64,000 nucleotides of DNA, from NCBI RefSeq assembly GCF_022698165.1, contig NZ_JALDAY010000015.1, positions 1-64,000 on the forward strand. Reading direction: 5' to 3'. The notes under the pieces were generated by a model. That model was not told the DNA's origin, searched no databases, and saw nothing but the letters and a program-made list of their open reading frames with translations. Both the position numbers and the translations under genes were made by a program. Positions 1 to 8,783 of the stretch are shown here, piece after piece. This DNA is from Streptomyces cylindrosporus (GTDB lineage: Bacteria; Actinomycetota; Actinomycetes; Streptomycetales; Streptomycetaceae). Position 1 is the stretch's first letter; each line of letters begins with the position of its first letter.

Positions 1-548
1 CGCAGCAAGTGGGTCTTCACGGTCGACTCGCCGATGAACAGCCGGCGACCGATCTCCGCGTTCGTGCAGCCCTCCGCCACCAGCCGCAGTACCGCCGTCT
101 CCCGCTCGGAGAGCCGGGGGCGGTCCGGCTTGGTGCGCAGCTGGTCCACCAGGCGGGCCGCCACCGACGGGGCCAGTACCGTCTCGCCGCGGGCCGCGGC
201 CCGTACCGCTTCCGCCAGTTCGGCCCGGGGCATGTCCTTGAGCAGGTAGCCGGCCGCTCCGGCCTCCACCGCGCGCAGGATGTCCCGGTCCGTCTCGTAC
301 GTGGTCAGGACGATGACCCGGCACGGCAGGCCCGCCTCGCTCATCCGCACGATCGAGTCCACGCCGCCACCGCCCGGCATGCGCAGGTCCATCAGCACGA
401 TGTCGGGCCGGAGTTCGGCCGCGAGCGCCTCCGCCTGCGGGCCGCTCGCCGCGTCCGCGAGCACTTCCAGGTCCGGCTCGGCGCTGAGTATCGCGCGCAG
501 GCCCTCCCGTACGACGGGGTGGTCGTCGGCCAGGACGATCCGGATCAC
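1..548 (-). CDS. LuxR/NarL-family response regulator (C-terminus cut by window edge)
   Basis: Partial gene: about 182 codons are visible and the 3' end lies beyond position 1. It is the DNA-binding output partner of the kinase encoded just upstream. The receiver domain begins at the GTG start with acidic residues D8/D9, has the phospho-acceptor D54 in a VLMDLRMP context, a conserved T in VIVLTTYE and the lysine of GYLLKD. A LuxR-type HTH follows (LSERETAVLRLVAEGCTNAEIG, then STVKTH). The GTG start overlaps the kinase stop by 4 bp (GTGA), so translation is coupled. Family knowledge: kinases of this type phosphorylate the aspartate and the HTH then binds target promoters, often that of the linked ABC exporter. 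The target is inferred from context only. Confidence 0.9.
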   Translation of the reverse strand, partial: MIRIVLADDHPVVREGLRAILSAEPDLEVLADAASGPQAEALAAELRPDIVLMDLRMPGGGGVDSIVRMSEAGLPCRVIVLTTYETDRDILRAVEAGAAGYLLKDMPRAELAEAVRAAARGETVLAPSVAARLVDQLRTKPDRPRLSERETAVLRLVAEGCTNAEIGRRLFIGESTVKTHLL

Positions 549-1732
549 GAAGAGCTCCTCGAAGGGGATACCGGCAGGCTGACGGTCACGGTCGTGCCGT
601 CGCCCGGCGCGCTGCGGATCCGTGCCGTGCCGCCGACCTCGGTGGCCCGCGCGCGCAGTCCGGCGAGACCGTAGCCCTCGCAGGGGGTGCCCGGGTCGAA
701 GCCGCAGCCGTCGTCCCGTACGGAGAGGGTGAGCGTGTCGTCGGCGTACGCCAGCTCGATGCCCACCCCCGCTGAACTCCCCGCGTGCTTGCGGGCGTTG
801 GCCAGGGCCTCCTGGCAGGAGCGCAGCGCGACGACCTCGGGTCCCGCCGGTAGCGGGCGTACCGGACCGGTCACGTCCAGGGTCGCCTTGTGGCGGGCGG
901 CGAGGCGGCGCAGGGCGTCCGGGAGGGAGGCGCCGTCGAGGTCGGCGGGGGAGCCGCCGGCGACCAGGGCGCGGGCCTCGGCGAGGTTCTGCCGGGCCGT
1001 CTCGTCCATCAGGGCGAGATGGCGGCGGGCCTGCGGCAGGTCGTGGTCGAGCTCGGCCTCCACCGCCTGGATCAGCATCAGCAGACTGGTGAAGCCCTGC
1101 GCGAGGGTGTCGTGGATCTCGCGGGCCATGCGTTCGCGCTCGGTCGACGCACCGTGCGCGGCCGAGAGCCGGGCGATCTCGTGGCGGCTGGCGTCCAGTT
1201 CGGCGATCAACTCGGCCCGCTCCATGCTCTGTTCGATGATGCGGATGATCCAGCTGCCGATCACCACGGCGAAGACGAGGGTGACCGCGGAGAACAGGAC
1301 GTTGGCGATCAGTGCCTCGGCGTCGGGCCGCCACAGCAGCGCCCAGCCCGCGACCGGCGCCAGGTTGATCACGGTGACGACCACCAGGGACCACCGCATG
1401 CGCAGCGTCATGAAGCACTGGGGGATGAGCGCGAACGCCATCAGCCGGGTCTCGCCGACCATCACGGCCGAGGGCAGGAACAGTGCGATCGCCCCGGCGA
1501 GATAGCGCAGCGCCCGCCGCTGGTCCGGCGGGTCCTCCTGGAGGAGTGGGCGCCCGACGACGGCGTACCAGGGCACCAGCGGCACCAGCAGCGCCGCCGC
1601 GGCCACCCGGACCGGCGAGTCCGGGTGCGCCGCGTTGAGCACGAAGGCAAGGGTGGCCGCCCAGGAGACCGCGAAGTACGCGTCCCAGAGCCGGATCGTG
1701 CGGTCCCAGGCATGCGCGCCGGGATCGGTCAT
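545..1732 (-). CDS. NarL-group sensor histidine kinase
   Basis: 395 aa. The N-terminal half has about five or six hydrophobic membrane segments (roughly residues 15-150) with little extracytoplasmic sequence, suggesting sensing in or at the membrane. A coiled linker follows, then the HisKA_3 dimerisation box with phospho-acceptor His in MAREIHDTLAQG, and a HATPase_c domain with the N-box EALANARKHA, G1-box VRDDGCGF and G2-box GYGLAGLRARA. The ATG start overlaps the upstream permease stop (ATGA) and the gene overlaps the response regulator by 4 bp. Organisation with an ABC exporter is typical of envelope-stress or drug-sensing systems in Streptomyces. The ligand cannot be read from sequence. 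Confidence 0.92.
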   Translation of the reverse strand: MTDPGAHAWDRTIRLWDAYFAVSWAATLAFVLNAAHPDSPVRVAAAALLVPLVPWYAVVGRPLLQEDPPDQRRALRYLAGAIALFLPSAVMVGETRLMAFALIPQCFMTLRMRWSLVVVTVINLAPVAGWALLWRPDAEALIANVLFSAVTLVFAVVIGSWIIRIIEQSMERAELIAELDASRHEIARLSAAHGASTERERMAREIHDTLAQGFTSLLMLIQAVEAELDHDLPQARRHLALMDETARQNLAEARALVAGGSPADLDGASLPDALRRLAARHKATLDVTGPVRPLPAGPEVVALRSCQEALANARKHAGSSAGVGIELAYADDTLTLSVRDDGCGFDPGTPCEGYGLAGLRARATEVGGTARIRSAPGDGTTVTVSLPVSPSRSSS

Positions 1733-2574
1733 CCCGTGCGCCGGTCCTTCCAGCGGAACGTCAGCAGACACAGCACCAATCCTCCGACGCACCACGCCCC
1801 GAGCACCAGCGCGATCCGCCCGAACTCCCAGCTCCCCGCCTGCTCCAGCACCCGCGCCGAGTCGGGCAGGAACACACCCCGCAGCCCCTGGCACAGCCAC
1901 TTCAGCGGGAACAGGGCGCCGATGTCCAGCATCCAGCCGGGGATCGTGTCGATCGAGATGTACACCCCGGAGATGAACTGCAGGACCAGGAAGGGGAGTA
2001 CGACGACCGAGCTCGCGCTCTTCGCCGACTTGGGCACCGAGCTGATCGCGATGCCGAGCAGCGAGCACCCGGTCAGCCCGAGGACGAAGATCCACGCGAA
2101 GTCGAACCAGCGGGACGCGTCGGTCGGCAGGTCGACGCCGTAGAACCCGGTCCCGACCAGCAGCAGGATCGCCGTCTCCACGATCCCGGTGAACAGAACC
2201 AGCCAGATCTTGCCCAGGAAGTACGCGGCCGGCGGCATCGGGGTGCCGCGCAGCCGGCGCAGCACCTTCTCGTCGCGTTCCACGGCGATCGAGATGCCGA
2301 GCGACTGGAAGCTCGTCGACATGATGCCGGAGGCCATCATCGCGGGGACGTACAGCTGCGAGGCGGTGACCCCGCTGCCGTGCACGTCGTCGTGGAAGAT
2401 CGAGGCGAACAGGAACAGGAAGACGACCGGGAAGGAGAAGGTGAAGACCACCTGGTCGCGCTGGCGGAAGAACTGCTTGATCTCCAGGAGGCCGCGCTGG
2501 AATCCCAGCCCCCACGCCCCGGGCAGCCGCTCCGCGGGCGCCTGGGTCCGGGTCGGTACGGCGGTCGTGGTCAT
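1729..2574 (-). CDS. ABC-2 type transporter permease
   Basis: 281 aa integral membrane protein with about six hydrophobic segments. The N-terminal half has the ABC-2 pattern of a cytoplasmic leader followed by a first membrane helix (VVFTFSFPVVFLFLFASIF), and the centre holds the conserved ERDEKVLRRLRGTPM cytoplasmic loop that contacts the ATPase. The start chosen is the ATG that overlaps the ATPase stop by 4 bp; a longer upstream reading frame exists only inside the ATPase gene. Together with the ATPase it should form an exporter for a lipophilic compound, drug or lipid; the substrate is unknown. Coupling to a two-component system suggests inducible resistance or envelope maintenance. Confidence 0.9.
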   Translation of the reverse strand: MTTTAVPTRTQAPAERLPGAWGLGFQRGLLEIKQFFRQRDQVVFTFSFPVVFLFLFASIFHDDVHGSGVTASQLYVPAMMASGIMSTSFQSLGISIAVERDEKVLRRLRGTPMPPAAYFLGKIWLVLFTGIVETAILLLVGTGFYGVDLPTDASRWFDFAWIFVLGLTGCSLLGIAISSVPKSAKSASSVVVLPFLVLQFISGVYISIDTIPGWMLDIGALFPLKWLCQGLRGVFLPDSARVLEQAGSWEFGRIALVLGAWCVGGLVLCLLTFRWKDRRTG

Positions 2575-3437
2575 CGCGCGTCCTCCTGTCCGGTCAGCCG
2601 GAGGTACACGTCCTCCAGGGTGGGGCGGGTCACCAGCAGCCCCGGGATCTCGCCGTCGAAGCGGCCCGTCAGCTCCGCGACCGTCCTGGTCGGGGTGTCC
2701 GTGTGCTCCTCGCGCGGGCTGCCGTCGGCCTCGGTCCAGCGGACGGTCGCCCCGGTGCCGTACCGCTCCCGCAGCGCGCCCGGCTCGCCCTCCGCGACGA
2801 CCCGCCCCTTGGCGACGACCGCGAGCCGGTCGGCGAGCGCCTCCGCCTCCTCCAGGTAGTGCGTGGTCAGCACGATGGTCGTGCCCTCGTCGGAGAGCAG
2901 CCGGATCAGGTCCCAGAACTGCCGCCTGGCCGCGGGGTCGAAGCCGGTCGTCGGCTCGTCCAGGAGCAGCAGCTCGGGATCGCCGATCACCCCCAGGGCC
3001 ACGTCGAGACGGCGCCGCTGGCCGCCCGACAGACCCTTGACACGGCTGTCGGCCTTGGCCTCCAGACCCACCAGGCCGATGACCTCCTCCGGGTCGCGCG
3101 GCCTCGGGTAGTAGCGCGCGAAATGCCGCACGGTCTCGCGGACCGTCAACTCGGCGGGCGCCGATTCGTCCTGCCAGACGATTCCCACACGGGACCTCCA
3201 CGCGCGCGTGCCGGTCGCCGGATCGGAGCCGAGCACCGACACCTCGCCGCCGTCCCGGTCCCGGTTGCCCTGGAGGATCTCCACCGTGGTGCTCTTGCCC
3301 GCGCCATTGGGTCCGAGCAGGCCGAACACCTCTCCCCGGCGGATGCCGAGATCGATGCCGTCCACCGCGGTCACGTCCCCGTACTGCTTGCGCAGCCCCC
3401 GTACGTCCACCGCGAGTTCGTTCGCGTGTGCTGTCAT
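2571..3437 (-). CDS. ABC transporter ATP-binding protein (drug-exporter type)
   Basis: 288 aa nucleotide-binding subunit and first gene of a four-gene operon. Walker A is LLGPNGAGKSTT, the signature loop is LSGGQRRRLDVALG, Walker B is ELLLLDEPTTGFD and the switch His lies in VLTTHYLEEAE, so all catalytic motifs are intact. The C-terminal approximately 80 residues match the DrrA-like extension. The ATG at 3437 starts the conserved core (KQYGDVTAVDGIDL). An in-frame extension to 3557 exists but would cross the palindromic promoter region and is not favoured. It powers the ABC-2 permease encoded immediately downstream. Confidence 0.93.
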   Translation of the reverse strand: MTAHANELAVDVRGLRKQYGDVTAVDGIDLGIRRGEVFGLLGPNGAGKSTTVEILQGNRDRDGGEVSVLGSDPATGTRAWRSRVGIVWQDESAPAELTVRETVRHFARYYPRPRDPEEVIGLVGLEAKADSRVKGLSGGQRRRLDVALGVIGDPELLLLDEPTTGFDPAARRQFWDLIRLLSDEGTTIVLTTHYLEEAEALADRLAVVAKGRVVAEGEPGALRERYGTGATVRWTEADGSPREEHTDTPTRTVAELTGRFDGEIPGLLVTRPTLEDVYLRLTGQEDAR

Positions 3438-3492
3438 GCGCCGAGCCTCGTCCGGAACCGAACGCTCGGGGACGACCGTGCGTACTTCCTTA

Positions 3493-3512
3493 TGTCCACC
3501 GAACGGTGGACA
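3493..3512. promoter_or_regulatory. 20-bp perfect palindrome in divergent promoter region
   Basis: Eight-base arms TGTCCACC and GGTGGACA flank GAAC. The palindrome lies between the divergent ABC operon (start 3437) and the VKOR gene (start 3583). Each outer arm contains TGGACA on its own outgoing strand, which resembles a -35 hexamer, so a dimeric regulator bound here could control both directions. The linked response regulator is a candidate binder, but that is inference. Confidence 0.5.
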
Positions 3513-3582
3513 GCGGCCCCTGTACGGCACAATGGCCCCTGCCCGAAGAAGGTCCAACTCTCAAGCAGACGGAATCGGCGTG

Positions 3583-4245
3583 ATGAGCAAGACGACAGTC
3601 AAGGACGTCTCCACCGAGCCCGAGCCCCCCGAGGAGCGCGCGCCCGACGGGCCCCGGACGGTGGGCGGCAGCCGGGCGTTCGCGCTGCTGCTGATCATCA
3701 CCGGCGCGGCCGGCCTGCTCGCGGCGTGGGTCATCACGATCGACAAGTTCAAGCTGCTCGAGGCGAAGGTCGAGGGCAAGACCTTCACGCCCGGCTGCAG
3801 CCTCAACCCGGTCGTCTCCTGCGGCAGCGTCATGGAGTCCAAGCAGGCCGCCGCCTTCGGCTTCCCGAACCCGATGCTCGGCCTGGTCGCCTACGGCATC
3901 GTCATCTGCGTCGGCATGAGCCTGCTGGCCCGCGCCCGCTTCCCGCGCTGGTACTGGCTCACCTTCAACTTCGGCACGCTCTTCGGTGTCGCCTTCTGCA
4001 CCTGGCTGCAGTTCCAGTCCCTGTACCGGATCAACGCGCTGTGCCTGTGGTGCTCGCTGGCCTGGGTCGCGACGATCACCATGTTCTGGTACGTCACCTC
4101 GTTCAACATCCGCAACGACCTCCTGCCGGCCCCGCGCTGGCTGAAGAGCTTCTTCGGCGAGTTCACCTGGGTCGTGCCGGTTCTGCACATCGGCATCATC
4201 GGCATGCTGGTGCTCACGCGCTGGTGGGACTTCTGGACCAGCTGA
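3583..4245 (+). CDS. Vitamin K epoxide reductase (VKOR) family membrane protein
   Basis: 220 aa integral membrane thiol oxidoreductase. About 35 polar residues precede the first membrane helix (FALLLIITGAAGLLAAWVIT), and four or five helices are visible in total. VKOR hallmarks are present: the loop cysteine pair CSLNPVVSC and the quinone-proximal CLWC motif in the fourth helix region. Actinobacterial VKORs reoxidise DsbA-like proteins and pass electrons to menaquinone, supporting extracytoplasmic disulfide formation. No fused thioredoxin domain is present. A GTG lies one codon upstream of the ATG used. The gene is transcribed away from the ABC/two-component operon across a shared palindrome and is 56 bp upstream of rarA. 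Confidence 0.93.
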   Translation: MSKTTVKDVSTEPEPPEERAPDGPRTVGGSRAFALLLIITGAAGLLAAWVITIDKFKLLEAKVEGKTFTPGCSLNPVVSCGSVMESKQAAAFGFPNPMLGLVAYGIVICVGMSLLARARFPRWYWLTFNFGTLFGVAFCTWLQFQSLYRINALCLWCSLAWVATITMFWYVTSFNIRNDLLPAPRWLKSFFGEFTWVVPVLHIGIIGMLVLTRWWDFWTS

Positions 4246-4301
4246 CCCGGTCTTCTCCAGGGCCCGGAGGGATTGTCAGTGCGGTGATTTAGGGTTTCAG
4301 C

Positions 4302-5657
4302 GTGGAGCCCGACCTGTTCACCGCCGCCGCAGAAGAACGCCAGGAGAAGGACCCGACCGGGAGTCCCCTGGCGGTGCGGATGCGCCCGCGCACCCTCGAC
4401 GAGGTGGTGGGCCAGCAGCACCTGCTCAAGCCCGGCTCGCCCCTGCGCCGCCTGGTCGGCGAGGGCGCGGGCGGACCGGCGGGACCGTCCTCGGTGATCC
4501 TGTGGGGCCCGCCCGGCACCGGCAAGACGACCCTCGCCTACGTCGTCTCCAAGGCCACCAACAAGCGCTTCGTCGAGCTGTCGGCGATCACCGCGGGCGT
4601 CAAGGAGGTCCGCGCGGTCATCGACGGCGCCCGCCGTGCCACCGGGGGATACGGCAAGGAGACCGTCCTCTTCCTCGACGAGATCCACCGCTTCAGCAAG
4701 GCCCAGCAGGACTCCCTGCTCCCCGCGGTCGAGAACCGCTGGGTGACCCTCATCGCGGCGACCACCGAGAACCCGTACTTCTCGGTGATCTCCCCGCTGC
4801 TGTCCCGCTCTCTGCTCCTCACCCTCGAACCCCTCACCGACGACGACGTCCGCGGCCTCCTCAAGCGCGCGCTGAGCGACGAGCGCGGCCTGAAGGACGC
4901 CGTCGCCCTGCCCGAGGACACCGAGGACCACCTCCTGCGCATCGCCGGCGGCGACGCCCGCCGCGCCCTGACCGCTCTGGAGGCCGCCGCCGGGGCCGCC
5001 CTCGACAAGGGCGAGACGGAGATCTCCCTCACCACCCTGGAGGAGGTCGTCGACCGGGCCGCGGTGAAGTACGACCGCGACGGCGACCAGCACTACGACG
5101 TCGCCAGCGCCCTCATCAAGTCCATCAGGGGCTCCGACGTCGACGCCGCCCTGCACTACCTGGCCCGCATGATCGAGGCCGGCGAGGACCCCCGCTTCAT
5201 CGCCCGCCGCCTGATGATCTCCGCGAGCGAGGACATCGGCCTGGCCGACCCGAACGCCCTGCCGATCGCGGTCGCCGCCGCCCAGGCCGTCGCCATGATC
5301 GGCTTCCCCGAGGCCGCCCTCACCCTCAGCCACGCCACCATCGCCCTCGCCCTGGCCCCGAAGTCGAACGCCGCGACCACGGCGATCGGCGCCGCCCTGG
5401 AGGACGTACGCAAGGGAATGGCCGGACAGGTGCCCCCGCATCTGCGGGACGGCCACTACAAGGGCGCCGCCAAGCTCGGGCACGCGCAGGGGTACGTGTA
5501 TCCGCACGACCTGCCCGAGGGGATCGCCGAGCAGCAGTACGCGCCGGACGCCCTCAAGGACCGCGAGTACTACACGCCGACCCGGCACGGCGCGGAGGCG
5601 CGGTACGCGGACGCCGTCGAGTGGACCAGGAAGCACCTCGGTCGGAAGCGGTCCTGA
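4302..5657 (+). CDS. rarA: Replication-associated recombination protein A (AAA+ ATPase)
   Basis: 451 aa cytoplasmic clamp-loader-like AAA+ ATPase of the RarA/MgsA/WRNIP1 family, acting at stalled replication forks. Walker A is WGPPGTGKTT, Walker B is VLFLDEIHRF, sensor 1 lies in LIAATTENPYF and the arginine-finger region is LSRSLLL. The C-terminal tetramerisation domain ends with the family-typical PRFIARRLMISASEDIGLADP and HLRDGHYKGAAKLGHAQGYVYPHD segments. Length is normal. GTG start at 4302; no good Shine-Dalgarno is visible, so the start is supported by N-terminal family similarity (EPDLFTAAAEE). In Streptomyces it regularly lies just upstream of rpsD. Confidence 0.96.
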   Translation: MEPDLFTAAAEERQEKDPTGSPLAVRMRPRTLDEVVGQQHLLKPGSPLRRLVGEGAGGPAGPSSVILWGPPGTGKTTLAYVVSKATNKRFVELSAITAGVKEVRAVIDGARRATGGYGKETVLFLDEIHRFSKAQQDSLLPAVENRWVTLIAATTENPYFSVISPLLSRSLLLTLEPLTDDDVRGLLKRALSDERGLKDAVALPEDTEDHLLRIAGGDARRALTALEAAAGAALDKGETEISLTTLEEVVDRAAVKYDRDGDQHYDVASALIKSIRGSDVDAALHYLARMIEAGEDPRFIARRLMISASEDIGLADPNALPIAVAAAQAVAMIGFPEAALTLSHATIALALAPKSNAATTAIGAALEDVRKGMAGQVPPHLRDGHYKGAAKLGHAQGYVYPHDLPEGIAEQQYAPDALKDREYYTPTRHGAEARYADAVEWTRKHLGRKRS

Positions 5658-5953
5658 GCACCCTGTAGAATCCCTCGAAGTGCTGTGTCCCGTGCTGTCA
5701 GAACGGGACGGCCGGCCGGAACCCCCAGCGGGTTCCAGGAGCGTCGCGCACCGTTCGATTGGTGTCGCGGGCAGCCCACCACCACTCGTCGTACGACGGG
5801 ACCGGTCGGTGGGCCACTCGCGTGCTGCACGTATGTGCCCAGACCAGGGAGCGGCTGCCCACCAGGTCCGTCAAAAGGACCCGGCGGGTTTCCCCGGCTG
5901 CGGATGCGACCTCCCTCAACCCTGACAAGCCGAAAACAAGGAAACGAGAAACA
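5658..5953 (+). promoter_or_regulatory. rpsD upstream region and long leader
   Basis: 296-bp gap between rarA and rpsD with no credible gene. A possible -10 hexamer TAGAAT is at 5666-5671, but no clear -35 partner is seen; if used, the rpsD mRNA would carry a leader of about 280 nt. The leader contains nested complementarity, with GCCCACC pairing GGTGGGC around a palindromic CGTCGTACGACG core, and a purine-rich stretch just before the start codon. S4 is an autogenous RNA-binding repressor in other bacteria, so a structured control leader is plausible but unproven here. Confidence 0.4.
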
Positions 5954-6568
5954 GTGGCGAATCAGTCCCGCCCCAAGGTCAAGAAGTCGCGTGCCCTCGG
6001 CATCGCGCTGACCCCCAAGGCCGTCAAGTACTTCGAGGCCCGCCCCTACCCGCCGGGTGAGCACGGCCGTGGCCGCAAGCAGAACTCGGACTACAAGGTC
6101 CGTCTGCTGGAGAAGCAGCGTCTGCGCGCGCAGTACGACATCTCCGAGCGCCAGCTGGTCCGCGCCTACGAGCGTGCCTCCAAGGTGCAGGGCAAGACCG
6201 GTGAGGCCCTGATCGTGGAGCTCGAGCGCCGTCTCGACGCCCTGGTCCTGCGTTCGGGCATCGCCCGCACCATCTACCAGGCCCGTCAGATGGTCGTTCA
6301 CGGCCACATCGAGGTCAACGGCCAGAAGGTCGACAAGCCCTCGTTCCGCGTCCGTCCCGACGACGTCGTGATGGTCCGCGAGCGCAGCCGCCAGAAGCCG
6401 CTGTTCGAGATCGCCCGCGAGGGTGGCTTCGCGGCCGACGGTGAGACCCCCCGCTACCTGCAGGTGAACCTCAAGGCCCTGGCGTTCCGCCTGGACCGCG
6501 AGCCGAACCGCAAGGAAGTCCCGGTCATCTGCGACGAGCAGCTCGTCGTCGAGTACTACGCCCGCTGA
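5954..6568 (+). CDS. rpsD: 30S ribosomal protein S4
   Basis: 204 aa, the normal length for the Streptomyces protein. S4 nucleates 16S rRNA folding and contributes to decoding fidelity. The N-terminal S4 domain is followed by the S4 RNA-binding fold (RRLDALVLRSGIARTIYQARQMVVHGHIEVNG, roughly residues 95-128). Start is GTG at 5954 (ANQSRPKVKKSRALG); the longer in-frame extension upstream lacks S4 similarity and is leader. A typical Shine-Dalgarno is replaced by a purine-rich run ending in GAGAAACA. The gene appears monocistronic, followed by the convergent ATPase regulator 27 bp downstream. Confidence 0.97.
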   Translation: MANQSRPKVKKSRALGIALTPKAVKYFEARPYPPGEHGRGRKQNSDYKVRLLEKQRLRAQYDISERQLVRAYERASKVQGKTGEALIVELERRLDALVLRSGIARTIYQARQMVVHGHIEVNGQKVDKPSFRVRPDDVVMVRERSRQKPLFEIAREGGFAADGETPRYLQVNLKALAFRLDREPNRKEVPVICDEQLVVEYYAR

Positions 6569-6595
6569 TCTCCCTCAGCAGGCGGTAGCACCACC

Positions 6596-8752
6596 TCAGC
6601 CCGCCGTCTCCCCGCCCTTGTGGGCACGGGAGGCGGCGGGTTGCTGCTTTTCCACCGCCGTCGCCGTCGTGTGCCGCACCGGCCCGCGTGGCGTCGGCAG
6701 CGCGTCCAGCGGCCGCTCCAGCGCCCGGGACACCGCCGCCTCCCGCACCAGCCGCGCACCTTCCCGTACGCACTCCTCGTACCGCTCGTCGCCCAGCCGC
6801 TCCCGGGCCGTCGCCTCGCACAGCTCGTGCGGGGCGTTGTAGTACGCCGAGCCGAACAGCGGCAGCCCCACCGACGGCCACATCCGCCCCGCCGCGCCCT
6901 GCAGCACCGCGGCCTCCGCGGCGTCGCCCTCCACCACCGTGACCAGGGCCAGCAGCTCCACCGCCAGCACCGAGCCCAGCAGGTCGTGGAAGGCGTGCGC
7001 GCTGCCCAGGCAGTCGGTCAGCAGGGTCCGCGCCCTGGCCGGGTCGCCCTCGGCCCAGGCGGCGTAGGCCAGGACGTACAGCGCGTACGAGCGGGTCCAG
7101 CGCTCGCCGTGGTCCTCGCAGACCCGGCGCACGTCCTCGCACATCCGCACCGCGCCCGGCAGATCGCCCTGGAAGGCCCGCGCCATCGCCAGCTCGACCT
7201 GCCCCATCAGGACGTTGCTGTTGAGCTCGCCGATCTCCTGGTAGCGGTCGAGGGCCGAGCGCAGCAGCGTTTCCGCACGCGGCATGTCGTCCGTGACCAG
7301 GGCCAGACAGCCGGTGCGGTGCTCCGCGTACGCCACCGCCGTCGGGTCGGCCGAGCGCTCCGCCTCCTCGCGGCACTCGGCGAGCGCGGCCAGCGCCGGC
7401 ACGGTGTCGCCCTGCAGGATCGCGACGTAACCGAGCACCCACAGCGCCTTCAGCCGGGACTGCTCGTGGCCCGAGTCCAGCTGCACCACCTGCTCCAGCC
7501 AGTGCCGTCCCTCCGACAGCCGTCCGCAGCCCGCCCAGTAGAACCACAGCGAGCCCGCCAGGTACTGGCCCAGATGCGCCTCGCCGGGTTCGCTCAGGCA
7601 GTGTTCGAGCGCGCACCGCAGGTTCGGCAGCTCCGCCTCCACCCGCGCGGCCACCTCCGCCTGGCGCGGCGAGAACCAGTCCAGCTCGCACCAGGTCGCC
7701 AGGCCCAGGTACCAGTCCCGGTGCCGCCGCCGCAGCCGCGCCGCGTCCCCCGTCGCCTCCAGCCACTCGGCGCCGTACGCCCGGACCGTGTCGAGCATGC
7801 GGTAGCGCGTGCCCAAGGGCGTCTCCTCGCGGGCGACCACCGACTGCGCGAGCAGTTCGCCGAGCACGTCGAGGACGTCGTCGGCGTCCAGCCCCTGCCC
7901 GCTGCACACGTACTCCACGGCCTCCAGCTCGAACGGCCCGGCGAACACCGAAAGCCGCGACCAGAGCAACCGCTCGCGCGGGGTGCACAGTTCATGGCTC
8001 CAGCCGATCGCCGTACGCAGCGTCTGATGGCGGGGGAGCACGTCCCGGCCGCCGCCGGTCAGCAGCCGGAACCGGTCGTCGAGCCGCTCCAGCAACTGCC
8101 CCGGCGACAGCGCCCGCAGCCGCCCCGCCGCCAGCTCGACGGCGAGGGGGATCCCGTCGAGGCGCCGGCACAGCTCCCGTACCTCCGGACCCTCGTCCGG
8201 CACCGGCCCGTGCTGCGCCGTCCGCTCCCGCAGCAGCTCGACCGCCTCCTGTTCGCCCAGCGGCGCCAGCGGGAACACCCGCTCGCCCGCCACGCCCAGC
8301 GGCCGGCGCCCCACCGCGAGCACCCGCAGCCCGGGCACCTCGCGCAGCAGCTCGGCCACCAGCCCGGCACACGCGTCCACCAGATGCTCGAACCCGTCGA
8401 GAACCAGCAGGAGTTGCCGTTCGGCGAGATGCGCGAGCAGCGTCTCGCGCGGCAGCCGGGTCGTGTGGTCCTTCAGACCGAGAGCCTCTACGACGGCGTA
8501 GTCGACGAACTCCGCGTCGCGCACCGGCGCCAGCTCCACCCGCCACACCCCGCCGGGCGGTGCGCACCGCCCGGCCGCCCGGGCCGCCAGCCGTGACTTG
8601 CCGACCCCGCCCGGCCCGGTGACGGTCACCAGCCGCGCGGCGTCGAGCACCCGTGCCAGCCCGGCCAGTTCGGCCGTACGTCCGACGAAGGCGTTGAGCT
8701 CCAGGGGCAGATTGCCGTCGGCAGGGCCGCTGCTGCGCTGATGATCCCGCAT
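6596..8752 (-). CDS. STAND/AfsR-type ATPase with TPR-like repeats, no DNA-binding domain
   Basis: 718 aa. The N-terminal NB-ARC-like ATPase has Walker A TGPGGVGKSRLAAR, a Walker B-like LLLVLDGFEHLV and an ARC segment GIPLAVELAAGRLRALSP. The second half (about residues 350-690) is Ala/Leu-rich helical repeat sequence of TPR type. Relatives usually carry an N-terminal winged helix or a C-terminal LuxR HTH; neither is visible, and the C-terminus ends in a polar tail. It may therefore act through a partner or be a stand-alone signal-transducing ATPase. Start is ATG at 8752; a TTG 13 codons upstream is possible. The start codon abuts an inverted-repeat cluster that could be an operator. The gene sits on the opposite strand to rpsD and alaS. 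Confidence 0.85.
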   Translation of the reverse strand: MRDHQRSSGPADGNLPLELNAFVGRTAELAGLARVLDAARLVTVTGPGGVGKSRLAARAAGRCAPPGGVWRVELAPVRDAEFVDYAVVEALGLKDHTTRLPRETLLAHLAERQLLLVLDGFEHLVDACAGLVAELLREVPGLRVLAVGRRPLGVAGERVFPLAPLGEQEAVELLRERTAQHGPVPDEGPEVRELCRRLDGIPLAVELAAGRLRALSPGQLLERLDDRFRLLTGGGRDVLPRHQTLRTAIGWSHELCTPRERLLWSRLSVFAGPFELEAVEYVCSGQGLDADDVLDVLGELLAQSVVAREETPLGTRYRMLDTVRAYGAEWLEATGDAARLRRRHRDWYLGLATWCELDWFSPRQAEVAARVEAELPNLRCALEHCLSEPGEAHLGQYLAGSLWFYWAGCGRLSEGRHWLEQVVQLDSGHEQSRLKALWVLGYVAILQGDTVPALAALAECREEAERSADPTAVAYAEHRTGCLALVTDDMPRAETLLRSALDRYQEIGELNSNVLMGQVELAMARAFQGDLPGAVRMCEDVRRVCEDHGERWTRSYALYVLAYAAWAEGDPARARTLLTDCLGSAHAFHDLLGSVLAVELLALVTVVEGDAAEAAVLQGAAGRMWPSVGLPLFGSAYYNAPHELCEATARERLGDERYEECVREGARLVREAAVSRALERPLDALPTPRGPVRHTTATAVEKQQPAASRAHKGGETAG

Positions 8753-8753
8753 G

Positions 8754-8783
8754 GAATACGGAGCGTACTGAACCGTATTCAGT
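8754..8783. promoter_or_regulatory. Overlapping inverted repeats at start of the STAND ATPase gene
   Basis: Two interleaved palindromes are visible. GAATACGG (8754-8761) pairs with CCGTATTC (8773-8780), and ACTGAA (8767-8772) pairs with TTCAGT (8778-8783) around CCGTA. They sit immediately upstream of the ATG at 8752 on the minus strand, where a repressor or autoregulator could block initiation. The binder is unknown. Confidence 0.4.

Noticed and set aside
890..2143. 417-aa plus-strand frame opposite the kinase and permease
   Set aside because: It overlaps two well-supported genes on the other strand and shows no recognisable sequence.
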